Source: an uncultured Clostridia bacterium (GTDB taxonomy: Bacteria > Bacillota > Clostridia > Christensenellales > CAG-917). From it: a DNA stretch of 64,000 bases. This document shows positions 38,703 through 48,300 of this stretch, piece after piece (position 1 is the stretch's first letter; each line of letters opens with the position of its first letter). The notes below the pieces were generated by a model. It had not been told where the DNA came from. It did not search any database and saw only the letters and a list, made by a program, of their open reading frames with translations. The stretch is taken from NCBI GenBank assembly GCA_949286725.1, contig CASECZ010000002.1, forward strand, positions 284,635-348,634, in the 5' to 3' direction. A program made the translations under genes and the position numbers.

Positions 38703-40418
38703 ATGTCGACCAAACCCTACAAAGATTTCGAACCGCAATGGATTACCACCCCTCCCGTGGAAAAGAGTTACCGCTCCATAATGAAATGGGGTGACCCCGC
38801 GGCTTACAAACGTCCCAAAGAAGGACTTTACAAACTCATCAAAAAGCAGTTCAACCTGACCGACGACGACTTCAAACAGATGGCGGACGTCGGCAACGAA
38901 GTCGTGGACATCAAGGTTCCGTCCCACCTTTCCGACAAACAGCTTGCCGAACTCAAAGCCATAGTCGGTGACGACAACGTCACCACGGACGAGTTCAAAC
39001 GCCTGCAAGTCGGCTACGGCAAGACGATGATCGACATCATGCGTCTGCGCAAAGGCATAGTCGAAAACCTTCCCGACGCGGTCGTGTATCCTTCCACCAC
39101 GGAGGATATGGAAAAACTGGTCGAGTTCGCCAAGAAAAACAAGGTGCACATCTACGTCTATGCGGGTGGTTCCAGCGTCACCCGCGGCACCGAGTGCATG
39201 ATCGTGCCCAACATGATCCTCGACCTGCGCAAGAACTTCAACAAGGTCATAGCCTTCAACGAGGTCAACCAGACCATCACGGTTCAGCCCGGTATCAGCG
39301 GTCCCGACCTCGAAAAAATCCTGAACGAAGCCCCCGAGAACTTCGGCGCGGCGCACAGACTTACCTGCGGACACTTCCCGCAGTCCTTCGAGTACAGCTG
39401 CGTCGGCGGTTGGGTCGTCACGCGCGGCAGCGGTCAGAACTCTACCTATTACGGTTGCGCGGCTGACCTCGTGCTGTGTCAGGAATACGTGACGCCCGTG
39501 GGCAGAATCCGCACCGATTCCGCACCCAGAAAGGCGACCGGCCCCAACATCGACCAGATTATGATGGGCAGCGAGGGCACTTTCGGCATTCTCACCGAAG
39601 TCACGCTCAAAGTGTTCAAACTCTCGGCAAAGCACCGCAAATTCTCCTATATGTTCCCGACGTGGGAGGACGGTATGGCGGCAATGCGCGAAGTCATGCA
39701 GGGCGAGTTCGGATATCCTTCCGTGTTCAGACTTTCCGATGCGGAAGAGACGGATATGATGATGCATATGTACGGCATCGCAGACAGCCCTCTCAACGCG
39801 CTTCTTTCCGCAAAGGGCTTCAAACCCAGCAAACGCTGCCTGTTGCTCGGCTTTGCCGACGGCGAGGACGGCTTGCAGAGAAACATCGTGAAAAACATTC
39901 GCAAAATCGCCCACAAGTACAACGCAATGTCCCTTACGGGATATGTCACCACCTCGTGGGAGCACGGACGTTTCTCCGACCCCTACATGCGCGACACCAT
40001 TCAGGACTACGGCATCATCATCGACACTCTGGAATGCGCCGTCAACTGGGACAATATGGCGCAGGTGCACGAGGACGTGCGCAAGGTCGTCAAAGCGTGG
40101 CCCAATGCCATATGCACCACGCACATCTCGCATTGCTATCCGCAGGGTGCGAACCTGTACTTCATCTTCGTCATAAAGACCACCGACCTCGACGCTTTCA
40201 AGAAGTACCATTCCACCATTCTGGAAGCCATAATGAAATCGGGCGCCGCACTCAGTCACCACCACGGCATCGGCAAACTGTTTGCGCCTTTCCTTCCCGG
40301 CTCCATAGGCGAGGAACAGATGAACCTGCTCAAAGCGCTGAAACACTACTTCGACCCCGACGGACTTATGAACCCCGGCGGCACGCTCGGACTGGACAAG
40401 CACCCCGATAATTTCTGA
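38703..40418 (+). CDS. Alkyldihydroxyacetonephosphate synthase-like FAD-binding protein
   Basis: 571 residues, vanillyl-alcohol-oxidase-type FAD fold. The N-terminal MKWGDP patch, the pyrophosphate loop AGGSSVTRG (154-162), GGWVVTRGSGQNSTYYG, the MGSEGTFGILTEVTL motif, THISHCYPQGANLYF and SHHHGIGK (His519-521) match alkyl-DHAP synthase (AGPS) point by point. D-lactate and glycolate relatives have a single His at that place. AGPS replaces the acyl chain of acyl-DHAP by a fatty alcohol and makes the ether bond of ether lipids. AAGGAGGACATT precedes the ATG; a longer frame lacks such a site. It ends the operon. Function in this anaerobe is inference. Confidence 0.8.
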   Translation: MSTKPYKDFEPQWITTPPVEKSYRSIMKWGDPAAYKRPKEGLYKLIKKQFNLTDDDFKQMADVGNEVVDIKVPSHLSDKQLAELKAIVGDDNVTTDEFKRLQVGYGKTMIDIMRLRKGIVENLPDAVVYPSTTEDMEKLVEFAKKNKVHIYVYAGGSSVTRGTECMIVPNMILDLRKNFNKVIAFNEVNQTITVQPGISGPDLEKILNEAPENFGAAHRLTCGHFPQSFEYSCVGGWVVTRGSGQNSTYYGCAADLVLCQEYVTPVGRIRTDSAPRKATGPNIDQIMMGSEGTFGILTEVTLKVFKLSAKHRKFSYMFPTWEDGMAAMREVMQGEFGYPSVFRLSDAEETDMMMHMYGIADSPLNALLSAKGFKPSKRCLLLGFADGEDGLQRNIVKNIRKIAHKYNAMSLTGYVTTSWEHGRFSDPYMRDTIQDYGIIIDTLECAVNWDNMAQVHEDVRKVVKAWPNAICTTHISHCYPQGANLYFIFVIKTTDLDAFKKYHSTILEAIMKSGAALSHHHGIGKLFAPFLPGSIGEEQMNLLKALKHYFDPDGLMNPGGTLGLDKHPDNF

Positions 40419-40434
40419 AATGAGCAATAAAGCG

Positions 40435-40465
40435 AAACGCTCCCGTTTTCGGGAGCGTTTTTTTT
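40435..40465 (+). terminator. Rho-independent terminator of the acyl ligase/AGPS-like operon
   Basis: A perfect 11-bp stem AAACGCTCCCG (40435-40445) with CGGGAGCGTTT (40450-40460), loop TTTT, followed by a run of eight T. Confidence 0.92.
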
Positions 40466-40503
40466 GCCGCATCGGGATAAATTATCCGTGCGGAGGGATT
40501 GCA

Positions 40504-40531
40504 AGAAAAAAAGCGGCGAATTTCGCCGCTT
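40504..40531 (-). terminator. Rho-independent terminator after spoVG
   Basis: Arms AAGCGGCGAA (40511-40520) and TTCGCCGCTT (40522-40531) form a near-continuous palindrome; on the minus strand it is followed by six to seven T. Confidence 0.8.
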
Positions 40532-40535
40532 GTTC

Positions 40536-40808
40536 TCATTCTTCCGCCGCAAGAACCTCTTTGTAAGTTGCCAGCACTTTGGAGCGGAGCATTTCTCTCG
40601 TTTCGGTGTTGATGGGATGCACAATATCCTTGAATTCGCCGTCGGGAGTCTTGCGGGATGGCATAGCGATGAATTCGCCTTCCGCGCCGCTTATGATTTT
40701 GATGTCGTGCACGGCAAAGCAATCGTCTATGATGACGGAAGCCACGGCTTTCAGCTTGCCGTCGTCGCGCTTGACGAGTCTGATACGAATGTCTGTGATG
40801 TTAAGCAT
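40536..40808 (-). CDS. spoVG: Septation/regulatory RNA-binding protein SpoVG
   Basis: SpoVG, 90 residues, a small nucleic-acid-binding regulator found in Firmicutes, involved in asymmetric septation, sporulation and gene regulation. The family pattern is complete: MLNITDIRIRLVKRDDGKLKAVASV, then FAVHDIKIISGAEGEFIAMPSRKTPDGEFKDIVHPI. AAAGGGGAAAATT precedes the ATG. It is monocistronic, with its own promoter and terminator, and is divergent from murC. Confidence 0.96.
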   Translation of the reverse strand: MLNITDIRIRLVKRDDGKLKAVASVIIDDCFAVHDIKIISGAEGEFIAMPSRKTPDGEFKDIVHPINTETREMLRSKVLATYKEVLAAEE

Positions 40809-40847
40809 AATTTTCCCCTTTTTCCCAAGACTTTAATTGGTATCTAT

Positions 40848-40876
40848 ATAATACAATATAATTCGTCGGTTTTCAA
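40848..40876 (-). promoter_or_regulatory. Predicted spoVG promoter
   Basis: On the minus strand: TTGAAA (40876-40871), 17-base spacer, TATTAT (40853-40848), in an A+T-rich stretch 40 bases before the start codon. Confidence 0.75.
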
Positions 40877-40989
40877 TAGAAAAGTTGTTTTTCTGCGCCC
40901 GACGAGGTCAAAGTGCGCGTTTTAAGAGGAAAAAAACCTTTTTTTACGAAGTAAAGAACTCGGAAAACGGTTGCGGCATATGTTAAGGT

Positions 40990-42462
40990 ATGCGGGAATT
41001 TGCGGGCAGAAGAATACACTTCGTGGGAGTGGGCGGCGCCAGTATGCGCGCCCTTGCGGAGTTTTGCGTCGAAGAAGGCGCAAAGGTGTCGGGCAGCGAC
41101 AAATCGCCCGACGGTCTGCCTGCAAGACTTGCCGAAACGGGTGCGCAGGTTTACGTCGGCAGTCGGACGGATATAATATCTGCGGCGGACGTCGTGGTCT
41201 ATTCTTCCGCGGTACCTTTCGACGACCCCGAACTTTCGGCGGCGCGGGCAAAAGGCATACCCGTCGTCGAAAGGCAGGATTTTCTTGCCGAAATCGCAGG
41301 CACGTTCGACGTCGTTGCCGCCGTTGCGGGAACGCACGGCAAAACCACCGTCACCGCCATGATTGCCCACGTCCTTAAAACGTGCGGCATTCCTTTTGTC
41401 GCGCACATAGGCGGCGAGCCGTACGGAATGAGCAATCTCACGGTAAACCGCGGAACCGACGGAAAAATTCCGCATACGCTGTTTCTGACCGAAGCCTGCG
41501 AATACAAACGCAATCTTCTTGCGCTGAAACCATCGCTTGCCGTCGTCACAAATATGGAATGCGACCACCCGGACTGTTACGCAAACCTGAACGAGGTGCA
41601 TTCCGTTTTTGCGAAATTTGTCGAAAAATGTCCGCTGACCGTGCTGCGCGAGGACGATGAATTCGTATGCACGAATGAACATATATGCATACGGAAATAC
41701 CCGCGCTACGAAAAGCCCGAAAAGGACGACGAGCGCGCAACACGCAACACCGACCCGCAAAGCGTGCGGAATTCTTCCGACGGGGAGGATGAACCTTCGT
41801 ATGCACGCAAGCGCATTTGTACATACGGCGTTTCGAGAATTCTCGAATGTGCGGAAGGGCAGACGATAGAACTTGCGTGTCCCGACGGGCGAGCGCGAAG
41901 CATTTGTCTTTCGCAATGCGGCGAACATATGGCGACAGACGCCGCACTGGCGGTGGTTGCGGTGTGCGGACTTGGGGTGAATGCAGACGACGCGTGCGCG
42001 GCTCTTTTGTCGTTTCGCGGGGTGAAACGCAGATACGAAAAGGCGGGAAAGATATCGGGCGCGTACGCCGTTTTCGATTACGCGCACCACCCGACGGAGA
42101 TAGAATGTACCTTGCGCGTGGCTGAAAAAGAGGGACGGTTGCTTGTCGTGTTTCAGCCGCACACCTACTCGCGGACGGCGCGGTATATGGGGGATTTCGT
42201 GCGGGTGCTTTCGCAGTGCGACGAGCTCGTCATAATGCCCACTTACGCCGCACGGGAGTGCGGGTCGGACGGCGCGACGGAGAGGGAACTTGCTGACGCG
42301 ATTGCAAAAGAATTTCCGAAAAACAATGTTTATCTTGCCGTTTCGCACGATGACGCGTGGAATTATGTAAAAAAGCACGCGTCGGATTTCGACGTCGTGC
42401 TCTTTTTGGGAGCGGGCGACATATACGCTTTGAAAGACAGAATCGTACCTGCGGTCAGATGA
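40990..42462 (+). CDS. murC: UDP-N-acetylmuramate--L-alanine ligase family protein
   Basis: MurC-type ligase, 490 residues, adds L-Ala to UDP-MurNAc in peptidoglycan synthesis. The N-terminal nucleotide motif HFVGVGGASMRALAEF, P-loop AGTHGKTTVTAMIA, EACEYKRNLL, TNMECDHPDCY and DYAHHPTEIECTL are present; EACEY is the clostridial variant. Residues about 222-278 form a polar, low-complexity insertion (for example EKPEKDDERATRNTDPQ) between two core strands that most MurC proteins lack. Only AAGGT lies before the ATG. It has no cell-wall neighbours here and overlaps the convergent DUF4363 gene by eight bases. Confidence 0.9.
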   Translation: MREFAGRRIHFVGVGGASMRALAEFCVEEGAKVSGSDKSPDGLPARLAETGAQVYVGSRTDIISAADVVVYSSAVPFDDPELSAARAKGIPVVERQDFLAEIAGTFDVVAAVAGTHGKTTVTAMIAHVLKTCGIPFVAHIGGEPYGMSNLTVNRGTDGKIPHTLFLTEACEYKRNLLALKPSLAVVTNMECDHPDCYANLNEVHSVFAKFVEKCPLTVLREDDEFVCTNEHICIRKYPRYEKPEKDDERATRNTDPQSVRNSSDGEDEPSYARKRICTYGVSRILECAEGQTIELACPDGRARSICLSQCGEHMATDAALAVVAVCGLGVNADDACAALLSFRGVKRRYEKAGKISGAYAVFDYAHHPTEIECTLRVAEKEGRLLVVFQPHTYSRTARYMGDFVRVLSQCDELVIMPTYAARECGSDGATERELADAIAKEFPKNNVYLAVSHDDAWNYVKKHASDFDVVLFLGAGDIYALKDRIVPAVR

Positions 42463-42832
42463 TGTCCGCAAGGTTGAAGTCCAGCACGTCGTGAATGTTG
42501 TTTGCAATTGTCATAAGCGATTCGCACTTGCTGAGCGCGTTTTTGTCGTCGCCGCATTCCAGCGACCCGACGGTTTCGGCAAGGGCAACCGAGAACGCGC
42601 GCATATCGGGCGAATAGGTGAACATTTCCAGTCCGTGACGCTTTTTCTCCCACCACTCCGTAAGTTCGTTGACTTCGTCGAGGGCGTCGTCCTCGGGCGA
42701 CACGATTGCATCTTCGAGGGCGTCTATTCTTTCGGTCAGTTCACCGAATACTTTGTCCACGTAAAGCGACTCGGCTATGCCCGCCGCGAGTATGACCGCG
42801 AGTATGACGAGTGCCACCGTCAGCCTTTTCAT
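42455..42832 (-). CDS. DUF4363 family membrane-anchored protein
   Basis: 125 residues: an N-terminal membrane helix (3-22) followed by a helical outer domain with the pattern WWEKKRHGLEMFTYSPD and LECGDDKNALSKCESLMTIANNI. DUF4363 proteins are found in Clostridia next to DUF421 (YetF) genes, as here; their role is unknown. The start codon overlaps the DUF421 stop by four bases (ATGA), so the two are cotranscribed and may act together. Confidence 0.85.
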   Translation of the reverse strand: MKRLTVALVILAVILAAGIAESLYVDKVFGELTERIDALEDAIVSPEDDALDEVNELTEWWEKKRHGLEMFTYSPDMRAFSVALAETVGSLECGDDKNALSKCESLMTIANNIHDVLDFNLADII

Positions 42833-43572
42833 ATTTTCCCCTCCGCTGTCGCACGGGTCTTATCGTCTTTTTCCGCACTGCCGAAAAATACTGTAAGACT
42901 GTCGCGTTCGTAAGGCTGAACGAACACTTCGTCGCCCGTCACGAGCATAAGCAGAACGTCTTTCTGTTCCATTCCTATGCTTTCCAGCAGGCGCAGTACG
43001 CGCTCTTTGGACAGCCAGTCCAGCCCCACCATGTTGGCACCCATGAAGTTGCCCTCCATTATGACGGTTATGGGCATCGCGGCGGGCGGAAGTTTCATGT
43101 CCATGTCGGCGGGCGTGAGCGGCTTGTTGCCCGACTTCGGCAACACCGTCATCGTGCCGTTGGTTTCGACTATGGCGTATTCCACCTCGCCGGGGTTGAA
43201 ATAGCCGTTGCCGCGCAGGGCTTCGAGCAGGTCGTCGATGTTCATGTTGAGTTCTTTCAGCACATCGGGGAGCAGGTTGCCCTTTTCGATGACGACGACG
43301 GGTTTGCCGTTCAGCACCTTGCGGAAACGCACGCTTTTGACCGCAAGTTTGGTGATGATGATATGCACAAGGAACAGAGTGAAAACGGGGATTATTCCGT
43401 AGATTATCGGCACGGTGGGATCGTTCATCGGTATGCAGGCGAGTTCGCTTGCCACAAGCGTTATGGCAAACTCGAAAGGTTGCAGCTCGCCGAGCTGTCT
43501 TTTGCCCATAAGCCGCATCGCGACGAGCAGGAAGAAATAGATGACTATGCACCTGACAAACAAACTGAGCAT
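42829..43572 (-). CDS. DUF421 (YetF/YcaP-like) membrane protein
   Basis: 247 residues. Three N-terminal membrane helices carry RCIVIYFFLLVAMRLMGKRQLGELQPFEFAI, the DUF421 signature, and a cytoplasmic domain follows with GKPVVVIEKGNLL and LRGNGYFNPGEVEYAIVETNG. Bacillus relatives (YetF, YrbG, YkjA) influence spore germination and membrane homeostasis. The start at ATG 43572 fits the family N-terminus; a GTG eight codons upstream is possible. No clear Shine-Dalgarno sequence was seen for either. It forms an operon with DUF4363. Confidence 0.88.
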   Translation of the reverse strand: MLSLFVRCIVIYFFLLVAMRLMGKRQLGELQPFEFAITLVASELACIPMNDPTVPIIYGIIPVFTLFLVHIIITKLAVKSVRFRKVLNGKPVVVIEKGNLLPDVLKELNMNIDDLLEALRGNGYFNPGEVEYAIVETNGTMTVLPKSGNKPLTPADMDMKLPPAAMPITVIMEGNFMGANMVGLDWLSKERVLRLLESIGMEQKDVLLMLVTGDEVFVQPYERDSLTVFFGSAEKDDKTRATAEGKI

Positions 43573-43641
43573 ACGCTTATTTTGTCGTCGGGGCACGGTT
43601 TTATGCGCGGATGCGGGGCAATGCGAAGCGCAAAAGGCGTG

Positions 43642-45237
43642 TTACACCGCTTTTACGCGCGTTTTACGCGCGCGGCGTTTGAAGCGGGATTTCTTCGCGC
43701 CTTTTGCGGCAGTCTCGGGGCGGGTAGAAAACGCCGCGGCGAAGAAGGCTTTTACGTCCACGATGTCGAAGGCGGTCACGAAGAGGAAGAAGAAGAGCAG
43801 AACGTAAACCGAGGTCGAAAGCAAGGTCGCCGTGTTGCCCATATGCGGCGCAAGCAGTCGTTCGGCGAACATGCCCAGCACGGCGAGCGGGATGGAAAAC
43901 GCGCACACGCCGACGGCTTTGCCGAGCCCGGGGATTTTGCCCAGTTTGTGCATAATGAGCACGGTGTTTATCGACGCCGTAACGACGAAGGCGGTGCCGC
44001 TTGCCGCGGCGACGGCGTATATTCCTATGACCTGCGGCAGGAAGAATATGCAGGGGAGCATGCACGCCAGCCCGCACACGTAACTGACAAATGAGAACTT
44101 CTCCATTCCCAGCGAATTGAGCATGGGCGTCGTGACCTGGTTGAGCGCGAGGGGAAATATCAGCGCGGAGGCGTACGCCACGAAGTCGCCCGCCTCGGCG
44201 TCCCCGAAGAAGAAGGTGCCCAGTTCCCGCCCGAGGGGGAAGTAGACGGCGAAGAAGAGCGACGCCGTCAGCGCGGCGAACAGCAAAGACGTCCTGAACT
44301 TGGAGCGTATCTGGTCGAAATCGCCTTTTGCAGCGAGAGCGGCGATGTCGGGTATGAGCACCACGGACAGCGCGCTGACCACGGTTACGGGTGCCATGAT
44401 GAGGGGCAGCGCCATGCCTGCGACTCTGCCGTACTGCGCCGTGGCGAGTGCGACGGTCATGCCGCCCGACACCAGCCTCTGCGGAATTACGAGGGCGGTG
44501 AGAGAGGCGGAAAGAGATGTCAGAATGCGGATTGCCGAAAGGGGAAGAGTGGCGGAGAGCAGTTCCTTGTATCCCGCGGGACGGCTCAGTCTGCCGCCCG
44601 CCTTGAAGAACAGGAGGGCGAGCACGCCCACGCACACGACGTCCGAAAGGACGAACGCCAGCGCAACGCCCGCCGCGCCCGTAAGCGAGGCGAACAGTCC
44701 GCCCGCGAACAGCATCGAAAAGCCGATTTTCAGCACTTCGTCGCCCAGTTCGGTTGCCGAGAATGCAAGGAAATTCTTGCGTCCCCAGAACCAGCTGCGC
44801 AGAGGCGCGTACAGCGACGACGTGACGAGCGCGGGCAACATAATAAGAAATATCGGAATGCACCTGTCGTCCGTGAATATGCCGCCGAGATACCGCGACA
44901 GCGCGTAGAACACCACGCATATCAGCACGGACATTCCCAGCCCGAGGAGCAGGGACGCCGTCGTCAGCGCGTTCTGACGTTTCACGTCGCCGCGTGCCGC
45001 GCATTCGGCAACCTTGCGCGACAGCACCGTCGGCGCGCCCGCGGTGAGCGAAAACAGCAGCAGAAGCACGCTGAGCGCAATCTGGTACACGCCGACCGTT
45101 TCCGCGCCCAGACTGCGGGACATCCATATCTTGAAAAGGAAGGAGAGCAGTCGTGTCACGACCGAGAAGCCTGTTACTATGGAGAAAGATTTTACCGTGC
45201 CGTTCAATTTGTCGCCTCGAAGGAAAATATATGACAT
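43642..45237 (-). CDS. SpoVB/MurJ-like polysaccharide flippase (MOP superfamily)
   Basis: 531 residues with about 14 membrane helices, MATE-like fold. The N-terminal pattern TRLLSFLFKIWMSRSLGAETVGVYQIALSVLLL and GAPTVLSRKVAE is typical for the SpoVB/YtgP group, whose members flip lipid-linked peptidoglycan or polysaccharide precursors. Some act at the spore cortex, others in growth; which applies here is open. The C-terminus is basic. ATG at 45237 lacks a ribosome-binding site; TTG at 45207 with GAGGCG upstream is a real alternative. Its stop lies 69 bases before the DUF421 gene. Confidence 0.88.
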   Translation of the reverse strand: MSYIFLRGDKLNGTVKSFSIVTGFSVVTRLLSFLFKIWMSRSLGAETVGVYQIALSVLLLLFSLTAGAPTVLSRKVAECAARGDVKRQNALTTASLLLGLGMSVLICVVFYALSRYLGGIFTDDRCIPIFLIMLPALVTSSLYAPLRSWFWGRKNFLAFSATELGDEVLKIGFSMLFAGGLFASLTGAAGVALAFVLSDVVCVGVLALLFFKAGGRLSRPAGYKELLSATLPLSAIRILTSLSASLTALVIPQRLVSGGMTVALATAQYGRVAGMALPLIMAPVTVVSALSVVLIPDIAALAAKGDFDQIRSKFRTSLLFAALTASLFFAVYFPLGRELGTFFFGDAEAGDFVAYASALIFPLALNQVTTPMLNSLGMEKFSFVSYVCGLACMLPCIFFLPQVIGIYAVAAASGTAFVVTASINTVLIMHKLGKIPGLGKAVGVCAFSIPLAVLGMFAERLLAPHMGNTATLLSTSVYVLLFFFLFVTAFDIVDVKAFFAAAFSTRPETAAKGAKKSRFKRRARKTRVKAV

Positions 45238-45287
45238 AAAGAGCGGAATAATGCTTGCGTGGCGTGAAAGACGGTCGTCGCTGGCAA

Positions 45288-45319
45288 CAAAAAAGCCGCC
45301 GCGGTTGCGACGGCTTTTT
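45288..45319 (-). terminator. Rho-independent terminator after the large lipoprotein gene
   Basis: Plus-strand arms AAAAGCCGCCGC (45291-45302) and GCGACGGCTTTT (45307-45318), one G-U, loop of four; on the minus strand a run of seven T follows. Confidence 0.85.
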
Positions 45320-45332
45320 CAAGCGGTGTCGG

Positions 45333-48300
45333 TTATTCGTTGAAGGAATCGTAATCGCCCTTCTTCTTGTTGATGTTGTTCTGCGACGTCGAGTCGGCGG
45401 GAGCGTCGGAGCTCTTGCCCTTCGTCATCTTCTTCTTGTACTTCTTGACGAAGAAGGTTATGACGACGGCGATGACCGCAAGTGCCATCAGGATGGTGGG
45501 AATCATCCACGACAGATTGACGAGGTCGAACTTGTTGTCGGGCGTGGCAGCCTCTTCATTGTCCGTGCCCGTTTCGCCTTCGCTTGCCTTTTCGGGTACC
45601 GCTCTGGACAGGACGAATTCGTTGTCCTCGGTGCCTTCGATTGCCTGTTCGTAGGCGTCGATGTCTCCGATTTTCTCAATGCTGACCGCATCGAAGAAGG
45701 CGTAGCCGCTGACGAGTTCGGACGCATCGTCAGCGTCGTACAGACCGAGACCGAGGCGAACCGCAACGGACGTCACGTCGTTTTCGGGCGCGAGCACGTA
45801 GAAGGTGTAGGTTGCCCAGCCGTCGGATGACTGCACGTCGGCAAAGCGCATGGGCGAATCGGCGTCGTTGGAGGAGCCGAGATAGAGTTCGATATACGCA
45901 CCCTTGTCGTCCGCCGCGGTGAAGTTGCCGTTCTCGTCGACGTGGCCTATGCCGTAGGTGAACACCTTGACGGTGATTTTGTATGCGGTTTCAGCCGTGA
46001 GCGTGTAGCCGGAGGAGGCGTAATAGAACGCGCTGTCGGCTTTGTTGTTGATGACGAGGAAGCTCTTGCCGTCGTAACCCGCTTTGATGTTGCTGAGACT
46101 TATCAGTCTCTGTTCCTTTGCGGCTTCGAGTTTTTTCTCTTTGAGCGCGGCGACGATGGCGTCGTCGGTCATGGCCGCATATGCGGGGTCTTCCTTGGCG
46201 GCGGTGAGTTCGCTGTCCGTGACGGTGAAGCTGTCGGCGGTGAGTTCGGGTCCGAGACCGACGATGTAACCTTCGTCCTCTTCTGCCTTGTCGATGTCGA
46301 AGACGCCCGAGGTGGTGTCGTTGCGGTCTTGTTCGGTGCCCACGGTGCTGGACCAGCCGTCGGGAGTGACGATTGCGTCATCGCTGCTTTCGCCGCTCAT
46401 GGAATCGAAACTGTCGGTGAAGAAGGTTATCTTGCGCAGTTCGTCTCCGCTGGTCGCGGCGTTGAACTCCTTGTCGGTGAGGGTGGACTTGGTCACCATG
46501 TCGAAGAGGGCGATGCCCGTCGAGGCGAGGGCGTCCTTGTCCGCCGTATTGCCCGTGACGTCGGCGTTTTCGCCGAGCCACAGACCGAGTTTGAGAGATA
46601 CGCTCGTGAGACCGACCTGCACGTCGAAGGTGTAGGTGTGCCACGTGCCGTCGCCGTTTATCTCGAAATAGCGGTCATAGCCGTTGACTTCCGTGCCGGA
46701 TGCCTCGCCTTGCAGGAATATCATTGCTTTGGTGCCGCTCTCAACTTTCGCGTTGACGGTGATGCGGTAGTTGGTGCTTGCCGAGAGCGTGAAGCTGTCG
46801 GAGAGGTAACCCGCATTGTATTTCGCGCCGTTTTTGCCCGCGAGCACGAGCATGTTGGGTGCGCCGTTGTTGGTGTCGAAGAAGGACGCATCCGCGCCGA
46901 ACAGGTTGGAAATCTGCCCGTCGGTCGTCCAGCCGCCCGCTTCCGCCGTGGAGAATTTGACCACGCCGCCGACGAAGTTCGCGCTTTCGGCTTTGTCCTC
47001 GTCGAGCAGGGTGGTGTCGCTCAGCGTCCAGCCGTCGGGCACGCCCGCTTTGTTGCTGTTTTGCAGAGTGCCGTCGGCGGTGTTGTCGGCAGACCATGCC
47101 TCGTCGCCCATTTCGGCGTAGTCGAGCGTGTCGAAGCCGCCGTTGGTGAAGGATGCGGATTTGCTGTCGGCGAGATTGACGGATTTCACGTAGGTGCCCG
47201 TGGTGGTGGAGGAGAAGGCGGAGTAGGTTATCGCCGTCATACTCATATTGGAGACGAACGCGGTGCCGTTTGCGAGCGTGTCGGAGTTGTAGGCGTTATC
47301 CGCGCCGAATGCGATTTTGAGATACGCCTTTTCCGTCTTGTCCGCGTTGCCGCGCACCACGAAGGTGAGCTCCGCCCAGTCGTTGGTGTATTCGTCGTAA
47401 TCGGCGGTGTTTATCGCGGTGAAGGAGGCGAGTTCCTTGTCGTCGTCGCCCTCTTTCTCTGCGGGTTGCATCAGGTAGACGTAAATGCCCGAAGTGGACT
47501 TGACGTCTGCGGTCTTGACCCACAGCGAGATGCGGTAGAAGTGGTTGGGAGCAACGGAGAATTCCGAAGTCTTGTAGCCGAAATAAGTGTTCTGCGTCGC
47601 GTTGATCATCAAGCCTTTCGCTCCGTCGCCGAGATTGTACGGAGTGAGAGGCGCGTCGATGCCGAGCGTGGCGAAGATTGCGTCGTCGTTCAGCGTCACG
47701 ACGCCCGCGGTGACGTATTCGCCGCTGACTGCGGTGTCGCCGAGCGCCTTATCGAAGCCCGCGGGAGTGCCGAGGGTGGAGTTGTCGTAGCTGTCGTTGA
47801 GTTTGGTGACCTGCGAGAAGTCGCCGCTTATGCCCGTGCTGCCCGTGACCGCGCCGTCGGTGGTGAACAGATTGTCGGTGTCGAGGCTGTAAACGAGGGC
47901 ACGCGCTTCCTCGCCGTCGATTTCCGCGGATTGGCTTGCACCCGCTTCTTTCCACGCGGTGTCGAAAGCGCCCTGGTCGGCGAACTCTTTCAGGGTGACG
48001 TTATCGAAGAACGCCCAGCCGGATGCGAAGGTGCCGTCCGCAAGATAGGTCGTGCGGGAAGTGCCGGACGTGTCGGAGGTCGAGCTGTAATGGGTGTAGG
48101 TGACCTCGGTGTTGTCGGTGGCGTTGCCCGTGCCGAGCCAGAGGGTCAGGTTGTAGGTCATATCCCTGTAACTGTTGCCCTGAATGTAGAAGGTGTAGGT
48201 GCGCCAGGTGTTCGTGGACGCGCTGCCTGCGGCGTTCTGCCCGAACAGAACCGTGTCGGGAACCTTGTTCTGGGAAATGCCCTTTATCGCGATTTCCTTG

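Noticed and set aside
42811..44094. A 427-codon plus-strand frame opposite the DUF421 and flippase genes
   Set aside because: It spans the ends of two well-supported minus-strand genes and has a His/Arg/Gly-rich shadow composition.
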